Source of the DNA: Bryopsis sp. KO-2023
Taxonomy: Eukaryota > Chlorophyta > Ulvophyceae > Bryopsidales > Bryopsidaceae
Direction: 5' to 3'
NCBI GenBank assembly: GCA_030272585.1
Contig: BSYQ01000009.1
Coordinates: forward strand, 868,001 to 932,000
DNA length: 64,000 nucleotides
Shown here: piece after piece, positions 14,001 through 24,378 of the stretch
How the letters are laid out: each line of letters opens with the position of its first letter
How positions within the stretch are numbered: the stretch's first letter is position 1
Translations under genes and position numbers: made by a program
The notes under the pieces: model-generated
What the model saw: the letters and a program-made list of their open reading frames with translations, nothing else
What the model was told of the DNA's origin: nothing
Databases searched by the model: none

Positions 14001-15458
14001 AAAGTTGCGAGAATTTTGATGAGGGTGAGCATGTCATATTCTCCCCTCTTTTCTTTCTAAGATTCTGACACGAGGTTAGTTTCGCATATGTAAGAAATAG
14101 ACTCGACAGAAAACCCCTCCAAGCTTCCCCTCCACCCCCTTGATCAATCGAAGAGTTTTTGCAACTGCGATTTCAGAACCCGGCCGTCCCCTAACAAACT
14201 GTGCAACAGCAAGAATGTGGGGATTGCAAATTGTTGAACTGACTTTGTAAAAATTTGGTGACGTCCTCCACTTGTCCGGCAGGGTTGTATGGGCTCCTAA
14301 GGCCACTGCTGTCCGCTGGTATGGCTGGGACATTCTGGGCCAGCCATTGCCGTCTTTCAGCTTGTTCCTTGTAAAACCGATTTTGCTGCAACGCCTGGAG
14401 AAGGTCAGCTTTCGTGGATTTGAACAGCTCGATGTAGCGGGAGCCCATGTGCTGCTTGTGTCGCTTCATGGCGTCTTGCTGAGCCTCCTCCGACATGAAC
14501 TCGACGTAGGCTTCTCCAGTCGGCCGCCCGGACGACGTCACCGAAAAAACAACTCCCTCTTCGCCCTTGTAAATCTGAACCGATTCAAAAAACTTTTCCA
14601 CATCGCTCCTCGTGGCAGAGTAGGGCAAACCACGCAGACGGAGGACGTAGCCCAACACCCCTTTCCCTTCTAACCCGGGCGAAAGGTCAGACTCGGACGC
14701 TTCAAAGATCCTGCGCAGCGAAAAAAAACAATGAAAATAAAAAACCAGGAGGGGGGCCAGGGGAGCAATGCTTAAGACAAAAGAAAATAAATAAAATAAA
14801 GATTTCGATACAGAAGCGTGGGCATTCGGGCAGCAGGAAGGCACGACCAAAGAAAGACGAAGTCAAAATTATTATTATTCTATTTGCCTACATGAAATAA
14901 AAAAACATTTTTTGAAAGGAAAAAGAGGGGGTGGATGGGGATCGGCAGGACTTGCGGCTGCGCGAGCGCAAACCGGACGACAGGAAAAACATAAACAAGG
15001 GTTTGCGTCTGCGTGGGGGCAAAAAAAGTCGATTCGGGTCGCATTCCACTCACTCTATATATCTTCGTCCCATGTGCTTGCAGTTCAATTCCTGAAGCGC
15101 TTGACCAGCGACGGCCTCCGTTTCAAGTTGCACATAAGCCTCCCCAGTGGAACGCCCTGAAGAATCCAAAAAGAAAGTGAACACCGCTCATAAAACGACA
15201 AAAAATTGACTTCTTGGGCGATCAATCTTCTGTGGACCCCGTGTCCAGCGGAGACGCACGAGCCAACGCGCGTTCACCATACCCACGCCGTCCGCACAAC
15301 GACCTACCATTTCGCTTGCATATCTGGCACTGTTTTAGGTCGTATCCCGTGAAAAACTCCTCGATGTCGCTCTCCGTTGCTTGGAAAGGCAGACCCCTGA
15401 GGCGAAGCACGCTCGAACGCGCGGGCCTCACCCCTGTCCCCGTGGTGTCGTCTCCCAT
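11092..15458 (-). CDS. hnRNP F/H-type (quasi-RRM) RNA-binding protein
   Basis: Nuclear RNA-binding protein of the hnRNP F/H, ESRP and GRSF1 group, whose quasi-RRMs bind G-tracts and influence splicing. Exons are 15458-15308, 15156-15054, 14710-14244, 13959-13682, 13252-12863 and 11352-11092; all phases join and give about 549 residues. ATG 15458 opens MGDDTTGTG. Quasi-RRM1 has VLRLRGLPFQATESDIEEFF and GRSTGEAYVQL. Quasi-RRM2 has YVLRLRGLPYSATRSDVEKF and GRPTGEAYVEF, followed by the usual SRYIELFKST. The rest is Gly/Tyr/Gln-rich, then a Met/Gln run and a Pro/Gly tail, typical of hnRNP low-complexity regions. Reading on past 12863 without splicing gives an alternative stop at 12626 with AATAAA at 12555-12550. 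I rank neither 3' end as certain. Intron 5 (11353-12862) is 1.5 kb of pyrimidine-rich sequence. Confidence 0.85.
11855..11890. repeat. (TTTC)n microsatellite
   Basis: Tandem TTTC units seen directly, inside the long last intron of the hnRNP gene. Confidence 0.8.
12550..12555 (-). promoter_or_regulatory. poly(A) signal for a short hnRNP isoform
   Basis: AATAAA on the minus strand, 71 nt past the in-frame stop at 12626 that is reached if exon 5 of the hnRNP gene is not spliced. It would make a composite terminal exon. Confidence 0.4.
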
Positions 15459-16584
15459 GTTTTGCAAAAAAGCTGCTGCCCCTAAGCGCAATAATCCCGA
15501 TCGTACGCGATAACACTTCCCAACACTTGCATGCGGGACGAGGTGCGCACCCCAAAGCCAGACGTCCGCATGGCACGGCAGGAAAAAACACCGAGCCTAC
15601 CACCTGCACAGGCAGACTACACGACGTGATTCGCTGACGTACACAAAATCGCACGCCGTTTGAAAGATTGTGTGCATCATTTAGATATGCCCCAAAATCT
15701 GCGAAAGCCGACAGGCCCTCTCTTTCACATTCTGTCCATGTTGTTTTTAAAAAACCTAAACCCTCAACCCTCTTTGGAATTCGCCTGAAGTGCCAAAATT
15801 CTTTCTTTTTTTAATTTTTCTGACACATATTTCCGGATATGTACATAGGGGTGGAAAAGGCAAGTCACAGGATAGAAAAAACCGACATAATTACAAATCT
15901 TCTCAGAAACAACCAAAGAGACCTGAAAAACAAAGGGCATCACCAAAGCCTCTTTATCAGTTTTTGACCCAATCCAGCAAAGACCTAAATAATAAAAAAA
16001 AAGAAACCCACTGTTTGTTTTTTTTGCTCCGTTCTCAATTCCTCTCATTCGTAAAACAATCAATCTTGCAAGAAAAGCCGCAAACACAATTCCACCATAC
16101 TTGACCATATTTTACACACAATTTTCATCCGTTAGCCTTGTTTGTGACTCTCTTTGTTTGGCTTTTTTTTTTACCCCCTTGCCATCTAACCCACATCCAT
16201 TCAATTCTTCCCTCCCTCCCCTTTTCAGGTTTCCTATTACCCCATATCTTTCCTCAGAAACTCTACCAACAAGAACAGCCCCCAGAAGAGCTCCTTGTTT
16301 CAAATATACAGATGACACAATTAGAGGATTTCTGGGTTCACCAACCCCCTCCCCCTCTTTCCAGTCTGACATGACTTTTCACTTCGTCTCCATAACTACG
16401 AAAAACACAACTCTTTCCCCTCCCTGTCTCTCCCTTTTTCTCAAATTTTTTTTTTTCACAACCTTCATGCAAATATTCAAAATAAATAAAAGAAAGCACA
16501 ACCCACCGTTTCACTGCGCATAAATAGTTAAAAGTGTTTCTGTTGTTTTCCTGTTTTTTTTTGTGAGGTGACATATTGGGGCGA
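15459..16584. other. intergenic, promoter side of hnRNP gene
   Basis: The first 200 bases, GC-richer, are upstream of the hnRNP start and should carry its promoter; I see no clear TATA box. From about 15700 to 16580 the plus strand turns A/C/T-rich and G-poor, as elsewhere 3' of minus-strand genes. No coding exon is supported. Confidence 0.5.
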
Positions 16585-18442
16585 TCAGCTTCCCCAATCT
16601 TCCAAGGAGGTATGCCCTCTGAGCGAAGTCCCCAGTTCCAGTGGATAAGGTAGGTATTCTTGGCAATCCATCAGCACCACCACAGCTTTAGCTTCGCGTG
16701 TGTTGCGAAACAGCTCATGAGCATCGACCTCACACAGCGTCGCCTACCAGGAGCAAATAAATTTTTGAATCAGCCATCGCGTAACCGTTATATTGAAACC
16801 CCAAACCCTAAAATAATCAGAAGTGGGCCCTATTCGTTGATATGCCGGATGGATACATGCAATTGTGGCCTTTCCCAACTCCTCCCGCCCAGTCCACCAT
16901 TTTTTGGGAATCTGCTCCTTCAGCCCAACGAAAAGAAAAGAAGCCAACTATGCTGAGAAGGAGAAAACGAGGGTGACTCACCTCAGAGTAACCCTCTGCT
17001 TCCAGATTTGCCCTAAACCGTTCGCCGTCATCCCGGTCTTCAAAGGAAATCACTCCATCGAGCACTTCCCCAACATCGAAAATGTCATCCCGCCCATTGC
17101 TGCTCTTCAGAAGCTAATAAAATAAAGGGAAAACAAAAAAGAGTGAGAAAATCGGAACTGGACACATGAAATTAATTTCATTTAATTTTAGGAAAGTTGG
17201 TTGAGTGGCAAATATCACCTTGGAAAGCTCTTGAGCAGTGCTTCGTCTTTCCACCCTTGTTGGCAATGTGTAAGTCAATGGGTCTTCCCTGCCTTCCCTA
17301 TTCTTGATCGCAACCAGATACAGCGATCGAGAGCGTACCCAGGGGCATCCCTCCATGATCTGAAAGATAGTATAAATTTTCGTGAAAATTCTTTTGTCAT
17401 CCAAACATAAGACAACTAAATATTTTCTACACAATTTATAAACTGAGGGATTGCAAGCTTTGGGTTTTTTCAGACGCACAAAAAAATCTGATGACTTTTT
17501 CCATTCAAATGGAGTGCCTCTACTGCGTGTCAAGCATTCTTGTTGTGCAGTGGTTAAATGTATTTATTTTTTATTTTATTAATACTATTTTCAGGCATTT
17601 GAGCAGATCTGTTTCTGAACCTCCTGTTTTTCAGAACCTAGCTAGGAGTAAGCAGACGATCACATTCACAACCACGCTCAAAAACAACAAAAAGATGTGT
17701 TCAATATTCCAACTAATATTTTCAATATTCCCTTTCTTTTTTTTTGCAGGAGCTTCCTTCGTGAGTGTGGAAATGGTTCATTTCTTTTCTGTTGAACACT
17801 TGGATGGTTGAGAGAGGGACTTTTTACCACACCTGATAAGAACCCTTGATTTTTTTCCTGAGGTTTCTCTGTGCTTCCCGGTATCCTTCAGAATTAAGAT
17901 ATCGAATCAGCTCTGCAGGAGAAGTTGGCAGTTCCTGCAATTCAAAAATAAGAAATTAACTTTTTTCTGAAAGAAAAGTTGAAAAAAAAGTCTGTTTTAA
18001 AAAAAACTGTTCCCTGGCTGAAAAGGTCATGCCCAACTTTCTGGACGTTTCCTATAGATTCCAAAATGAAGAGCACCCCTTAAAATCACACCGTGTGCCT
18101 TTTGGGTTCGTCCGTCGTCGTGGTGGAGGAAGCTGCCTCCACGACGCTTTCGTCTATGCTATCCGACGTAACCCAGAACAAGTCATCGACCCTCAAATCC
18201 CCTTCAGGTTCTTCCTCCGATTCGTCCACAGGATAGCGTATTCTCCGAGTGTCTCCGTTTGGATACCTCAAGATGCGCTCATACGTCCCGCCGTGACGCT
18301 TTTTTTTCCCAACAGCGTCCGCTTGATTCCTGGTATGAGACCTGGCGACGAAAGCGTCGCATCGCGACTGCACGCGAGAGCTCGACGGAAGGCCGAGCTG
18401 ACCACCAGAACGCCACAAGCTTCCAAAACCTCGCTCAATCAT
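16585..18442 (-). CDS. DUF3110-like protein, probably plastid-targeted
   Basis: Five exons, 18442-18092, 17934-17833, 17359-17219, 17113-16982 and 16743-16585, are all in phase 0 and give 294 residues. ATG 18442 begins MIERGFGSLWRSGGQ, and the first 35 residues are Ser/Arg-rich with few acids, as in a chloroplast transit peptide. An acidic linker and a short helical exon (SPAELIRYLNSEGYREAQ) follow. The C-terminal half matches the DUF3110 pattern: a LYLVAIKN strand, then DGVISFEDRDDGERFRANLE and a Cys/Val-rich end, AKAVVVLMD. This family occurs in cyanobacteria and plastids; its function is not established. The start codon lies 223 bp from that of the divergent NFKBIL1-like gene. The domain assignment is by eye and should be treated as probable. 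Confidence 0.7.
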
Positions 18443-18665
18443 GTTTTCCGTCCCTTTCTGAAAAGCTCTGGTGTGCCAAAATGGGTCGTCAGGTGTAAAT
18501 TCAGACTAAAACAATGTAGTGTCGTCACCCGACGCACAGCATTTCGGGGCTTGGAAAGATCACACGTCAGCATATCTTGCTTGTTCGACCCCGTGCTGGT
18601 GGTGCGTGGTTTGAGAGTTCAGGTGGGAAAACATTTCTCAGAAAAAGGTTTCAGCAAGGTGAACA

Positions 18666-19942
18666 ATGGAGCAAAACTTCGAAGATGTTGATATGTAAGT
18701 TCTATTGTTTTCGTCGAAAAGAGATAGGCTGGTTGTTCTGGTGAATGAAACCTTATCGAATGCACCCTCTATCACACCAAGTGCGAAGGACGAGATCAAG
18801 CACGAATTGGAAAAACGAAAGCGGAAGCAGAGAGCGTTGAAGAACCACAAAGCATCCCAAGTAGGTGCTTTCCAAAACCAAAAGGTTGGAATTTAGCGGT
18901 TTGATGTGCACCTAACGAACGACGCTCGGCACCCAGCTCGACAGGCTCCAACGCTACAGGTGAACATCTCGAAACAGCATACAATCAAGTGAGTGAGTTC
19001 CATAAGACATGTTTGTGAAACGAAGTCATGCTCTGCAGGGCAAGGAAAGATGTGCGAGATGGCTTTGACAAAGAGATGGCGGCGGCGAGGCTGAGGAGGC
19101 AGCTTGAAGAGGAGTGGCAGTGGGCGAAGGTTGCCTTCGAATCCGGGTGCGTTAAAACATCTACAGAGGAGATGGACAGCTCGAGTTTTCTAACAGAGGA
19201 ACCACGAAAGTCTGATGCTCTGTCGTGCAGGCAACACGAGAGTGGGGATGGTCCAAACCGCGGAAGATTCCATGCTGGCGGCGCGGCGATCCCTTTCTCG
19301 ACCACCGACAAGGCCTTGTGGCGGGAGCATGAAATCAGGCATTTCCTCAAGACAGCGTTTCTCAACCACCATGTCCAGGAACCTTTCATTTACAAGTCTT
19401 GTGGCTTGTGTTGACAGGTGGAAATCTATCGAGCGGGAGACACCCCAGTGTGTGACTTTCCAGGACGTGCCTTGGCCGCCTGACGAGTCAGGTGCCCATT
19501 TCTCATCAAAGAAAATCCTGCACCTGGGTTTAGGCCAGGACCGAATGAATGTGGGTAGGGTGTTCGTGTGCAGATATGCTCGCTTCCCTCGCAGCGATTG
19601 AACTGCCCAATGTGGAGCCTCTAGTGAAGGGTGCAGTTGGGCACGCAGAAACCCTCAAAATGGAATACATTGCTTTCCGGAGGGCTTTCAAGGCGGTGCG
19701 CTATGAATTCCACAAGCAATGTCTCAGAACAAGATGTTTGTTTTGTACTGTGGTGAAATATATTGATACGCTTGCAGGCTTCCCTCCGCTGGCATCCAGA
19801 CAAATTCGCTCATCGATTTCAAGGGGTCCTGGATGTGAAGCACAGGGAAAAGATTCTGTCCAGAGCTCAACTCATTGCACAACAAGTCAACATGGAGTGG
19901 GAGGTGTTCCAACAGTCTCGAAACATGCCCCCCCAAATGTAA
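18666..19942 (+). CDS. NFKBIL1: NFKBIL1-like protein
   Basis: The C-terminus is the best evidence: RWHPDKFAHRFQG, a run of charged helix and a QLIAQQVNMEWEVFQQSRN helix, preceded by FQDVPWPPDES. This is the order seen in NF-kappa-B-inhibitor-like 1 proteins (putative nuclear RNA-processing factors), whose last domain resembles a J-domain fragment. Exons are 18666-18694, 18722-18860, 18945-18988, 19039-19146, 19231-19395, 19418-19491, 19574-19695 and 19778-19942. The middle encodes Arg/Glu-rich coiled coil (AARLRRQLEEEWQWAKVAFE). Two joints are weak. The intron before 18722 would be 27 nt and that before 19418 only 22 nt, so either the genome tolerates very small introns or these boundaries differ. 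The ankyrin part of the animal protein is not visible. AATAAA lies 63 nt past the stop. Confidence 0.65.
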
Positions 19943-20004
19943 ATTTCAAGGGTGCACTTGTGAATCTCGGTCTCTTCAGCATCTTGTGTTTGAAAATTTT
20001 ACAT

Positions 20005-20010
20005 AATAAA
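20005..20010 (+). promoter_or_regulatory. poly(A) signal of the NFKBIL1-like gene
   Basis: AATAAA seen 63 nt after the TAA at 19940-19942. The remaining interval to 20401 shows nothing else except short A and T runs. Confidence 0.55.
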
Positions 20011-20401
20011 TATTTCTTTCTTTTAGGCAAAAAGAAAAAGATCACATTGATTGCAGATGGTACTCCTAGAAACACCATCACAGTTTGCTGCCTCACATGT
20101 GTTTTGACCAAAAGGGGGGCGAATCAAAATCATCATCAAGCACCACCCAAAGAGACCAGAGTTTGCAATAAAGGTTACAGTGGATCCGATTGCATCTCCC
20201 CCCCCCTCCCCTTGAAAACAAAAAAACATTCAATAAATTGGGAAACAAGATTTCCCAACCAGAGAGAGCTTTATCACCCCATGGCCACTTCACCGGAAAA
20301 AAAGTAGGATCCAGTAGCATCCGGTCCAAAAACAAAAAAAAAAAACAGAAAAAAGAGACGGGCCAATAAAAGCCTACCCTTCCCCAAAACTAAGATGTTT
20401 T

Positions 20402-23400
20402 TCAACTTTTTTTTCTCACTCCACGGCCACGGTTTGCTGAACGCTTTAGACGTTTCCGCTCCGAAGATTTTTGCGATTTCTTCTTGATGCAATAGTCCGT
20501 CACTCGTAATCTGCATTTCTGCGAGCCCCTTTCACCACCATCAGTCCCCGCCTCCGGTCCTAAATAGTTTGAAACAGAATGAATATCGTGTAACTCAGCC
20601 TCAGAGACCACGTTTTCTTTTATGACGATTGGTTTCCTGGATTCGACACAAGTTCTTTTTCTCAGGACATTGAAACTCACCTTTGTCTGATGCAGCATCC
20701 TGGCTTTTTGCTCGGTCCCCCACTTTGTCTGACGCAGCATCCTGGCTTTCTGCATGCTCCCCCACTGTGTCTGACGCAGCATCCTGGCTTTTTGTGTGGT
20801 CCCCCACTATGTCTGACGGAGCATCCTGGCTTGTTGCGTGGTCCCCCACTTTGTCTGATGTGGCATCTTCACTTTTCCGACCGTCCTCCCCTTTGCCTGA
20901 TATGACAGCCTCTCTCTTCGCATTCTCCTCCCCTTCCGATTCTGACGGCAATCTATTAGTGCATGGGGTATGCTGTTGGGAGTAGCTGGTCTGTGATCCA
21001 AGACATGCAAATTCATGCAAATATTCACCCTCGAGCATCGCGAACTCCTGCCTGCTGTTCTCCAGCCGCTGTCTAAGGAGCCTACCGCTTCTCCTGGTGC
21101 CGATTCTCGTGGGCAAGAATTTCCGTCGTATCTTGTGCTTTTTTTTTCCCGTTTTCAGCTCATCAAGCACATCCTTTCCCTCGGGCCCTTCCGACGAGTT
21201 GACAAGAGGTGGAGGCACGCACTCCATTCCCTCCAGCAACCCACAGCGCTCATCTCCTTGTTGTGAAAGAATCGCTCCCAGTACATCAGCATCATCTATT
21301 TCAGTCGGTTCATCTGCAGGGTCCGAGTCGCATTCCCCGCTTCCAGGGTCTGATGGGATGTATACATCAAACAGCTCCTCACCGGCACAATCTTCGACGG
21401 CCCCTTCCACAACAGCTTTCATGGCTTCTGCCACGAAGTCATCCTCGCAAAGAAGCCCCATCATGGGGTCCCCAATCGATGCAAAAACATCAGTAGCCAT
21501 CAGATCAGCAACGTCCCCACCAGCCGGTGGCTGGCGCTGCTTCATCACTGTGTCATTTTCAGCCCCTAAGGCATTTTTGCTGGAAGTCGAGCCATCTGGA
21601 GGCTGCCCGCTTTCCCTTGTGGAAGAGACGGATGGAGAGTTCGACATCGCATGATCACCATTCATGTCGATGGGGCCCCCTTCGATAGACGGAGGACCTT
21701 TTGGGTTCACGATTTGTTCCAGGAAATTATTGTCCCCCAAGTCCAAACCACCACCATCACCACCATTCCAGTCAAGATCCCCATTATTGTCCCAGGCACC
21801 AGCAGAATCTCTGCCAGGTTCCACATCCTCTACCGTTTCATGGACCTCGGCCTGTTTACCCAAAGGCCTCCCCACAGTGGGTCCTGTCGATTTCTTCTCT
21901 TTCATCGCAGCCTTGCCAGAGGTGCGTTCGACTTTGCGTTCTGATTTTGGCGCTGCTGCTTTTGGCGCTGTTGCTTTTGGCGCTGCTGCTTTTGGCGCTG
22001 CTGCTTTTGGCGCTGCTGCTTTTGGCGTTCGTGTGTCTGCCTTCTTTTTTAATACCTTCGCTGTGGATCCCTTTTTCAAAATGCTCTTTATAACTTTCGG
22101 CGGACGACTCCCCTGTTTTCTTAATCGAGGGTCTCTTGATGGACCTGGGCTCCGTTCTGACGGGGACCCATCACCATCCATTGATGACTGGGCATCAGTC
22201 TGCACAGGAATCGCTCCCAGCCGCGGGTCCTCCAGTTTCTGACGATCATCGCTTGTTCCTAACCTCCTGAATCTCACTCTTTTCTTCTTCGGTGGAGGGG
22301 TGCCCGTATCATTCCCTGACTTATCATCCCCACCAGAGCAAGCCTTGGACTTGGCTTTGGCAGCAGACAAAACCTTGCCATCCATATCGCTCCAGGACCT
22401 TTTCTTGGAATCGTGGCGAGAAGGGGAGGCAATGGGGATATCGAAGGAGGGGCTGGGCTCGGAGGGAGGGGGGGAAATGAAGCTGCCAAGATCCAGAGAG
22501 GGACGAGGGTTGCTCTCCGCCTTTGCTGACAGCATTGCAAAGGGGTTGGCCGGAGGGATATCCTTGTATGGGCTTCCTGGATTAAAACACAACTGTCAAA
22601 ACTTGAAAAAACTGCAGTGTCTCGATTGTTTTTCAGAACATATTCTTGAGAGATTCCATCAATGTGCTAATGAAATGCCTTTCACGTGCAAAATGCGCGA
22701 CCCGGTGGGTCAACAACCAGGGATCTTTCTTTTTGAAACTCAATAATATTAGTTTAAATCGATGTTTATATCCTGCTATTTCAGGTTCATCGATTTTCTG
22801 CAAAATTAAACAGATCAAACCACGTTCTCTTTTTTGTTTTTCGAGGATATTTCCCAACAGGCTGAGGCTGCTGTGGTTAATATGGATACATAAAAGCCAA
22901 GTCCATCCCCCCCCCCCCCCCCCCCCCCCGAAAAAATAAAAATAAAGGTGTTTGAAATACAACGCAGGCTGCAGAAGGTTTTGAAAGTTTCGATCAAAGA
23001 ATGAATTTTGGCAATGCTTTCAATGATACTCTGGTGGACAGCTGTGGTTCTGTAAATCAGAATAAGACTTTATTTTCATCCCAAACTGCTTCTGAAAGTC
23101 TGAGGCTCCAGCAGCTCACCTTTGCTTAAACCCAGAACAAGGTCTTGAAAAGTGGGGTCAGTCTGGACTGACTGATCGACATGAACAGGCGCTTTTTTCG
23201 CCAGACTGTCGAACGACCAACGCCCAGCACTGAAAACCGAAACATCCACTTCATTCGAATTCGTCAGCTTTGACGATAGCCCAGCCAGGTCCAAAGCGGC
23301 AAGTTGACGTCCCGGAGGAGGAGGGCTCAAGTCGCCAACAAAAGTACCAGCTCGTGTCGACCTCGCCTGTCGCGACCCCGGGGGACCAGCAGGGCCTGGA

Positions 23401-23957
23401 GATGTTACGAGCGTTTTCGGAACGGAGTGATCAGACCCTTCGCTCCGACAGCTCGACGAATCGAGAGGCTTGGTATTGTGCTGGAGTAGACGTGAATCGA
23501 TTCCTACCCACGCCACAGCGCCTTTGCGCGTCGCACTGGATACATCACTGAAACCAATGGGAAGAAGGGCTTGAGAATCGTCGCAGCGTGGAGTGCCGAC
23601 CTCAGTGTCCACCGTCTTTTCATAATCGCTGCCAGAGTCGCACCCGGACAATTCGAGGGTCTTCGGCGAAGTGGCTTGACTTCCTGCTCCAGTCGAACCC
23701 TCCGCGTCACCCAGTTTCTCTCTGCTATTCGCCTTGCCTGGTGGATGGCCACAGACCTCCGTCGAACCAGCACGTTCGCTTCCGGAATCCTGCCCACTGC
23801 GTCGGCCAGCTGCCGCCTCTTCGCAATCACCTCGCTCCCCACCCCACGTGGACGCCCGTCCGGCGTCATTCGCAGCTGCCTTGCCGTCACCTTGGGACTC
23901 CGTGGTGACACATTCGAGCAAAGCTCCGAGCCGCGCTGTCCAGTACTCTGTTGACAT
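20402..23957 (-). CDS. large repeat-bearing, probably nuclear protein of unknown function
   Basis: Three exons, 23957-23120, 22576-20681 and 20559-20402, join in phase and give 963 residues. ATG 23957 has a good context (GCGGCCATGTC). I do not recognise a folded domain. Near residues 330-400 there are basic patches (PPPKKKRVRFRR) and DPRLR motifs. Five copies of a PKAAA unit follow, then long Asp/Glu/Gly-rich acidic regions (DLDWNGGDGGGLDLGD). A basic segment, KKKHKIRRKF and RRSGRLLRQR, comes next. About five copies of a 14-residue KSQDAASDKVGDHA-type repeat then lead to a Lys/Arg-rich end. Both donors (GTGAGC and GTGAGT) are strong. The alternating acid and base blocks suggest a chromatin- or RNA-associated protein, but this is inference. 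Its start is 421 bp from that of the divergent RS/RGG gene. Confidence 0.75.
20690..20900 (-). repeat. 42-bp coding minisatellite
   Basis: About five near-identical 42-bp units inside exon 2 of the unknown nuclear gene, each encoding 14 residues of the KSQDAASDKVGDHA type. They sit next to the exon 2 donor, and the last copy runs into the splice site. Differences between units are mostly single bases. Confidence 0.85.
21950..22030 (-). repeat. 15-bp coding minisatellite (PKAAA)
   Basis: Five or so tandem 15-bp units built on GCTGCTTTTGGCGCT on the plus strand, read on the minus strand as PKAAA, with one PKATA variant. Confidence 0.85.
22907..22929 (-). repeat. 23-base poly(C) tract in intron 1
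   Basis: An uninterrupted run of C on the plus strand, and so poly(G) in the transcript of the unknown nuclear gene. It lies in the 543-bp intron 22577-23119, which holds nothing else that I recognise. Confidence 0.9.
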
Positions 23958-24378
23958 GGCCGCAACGCCACCACGTCCGTTTCGCGAAAGGAAAAGGACT
24001 TGTTGGAAGGTTTGTGGCGAGGGGGTCTGCGTGACGGGTTTGAGTTTCTGGGAATTGGTAGCACTGACGCCATAGTGAGTCAGTCAACAACGATTCTACG
24101 ACTTTGCAGGATTTTTTTCGACGACTTTTGGGAGGGGCGAGGCGAAAAGGCCGCAAGCACTGGTGAATCTTTTCGACCCGCCCCAAATGGTTACTCGTTA
24201 TGCACCGTCACTGGGAGCCTCTGACCAAACAAGACAAACAGCCCAACCAAATTTCTTGAGGATCTGGAAAAGAATACATGGGTTGGCGTTTGACTTGTGG
24301 GATGAGTCACTGTTAAGGGTCCATTTACTGTGGGAGCGAGTTTTTTGCGCATCCAGTTCTGGGGTCGATTCTTGAGTT
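23958..24378. promoter_or_regulatory. divergent promoter between two large genes
   Basis: 421 bp between the ATG at 23957 (minus) and the ATG at 24379 (plus). No TATA box is obvious. The region contains near-palindromic GACTCA/TGAGTC sequences at 24075-24085 and 24300-24310. No open frame is supported. Confidence 0.5.

Noticed and set aside
21664-22242. Long plus-strand frames opposite the repeat-bearing nuclear gene
   Set aside because: Antisense shadows of repetitive coding sequence; the minus frame has good splice sites and phase.
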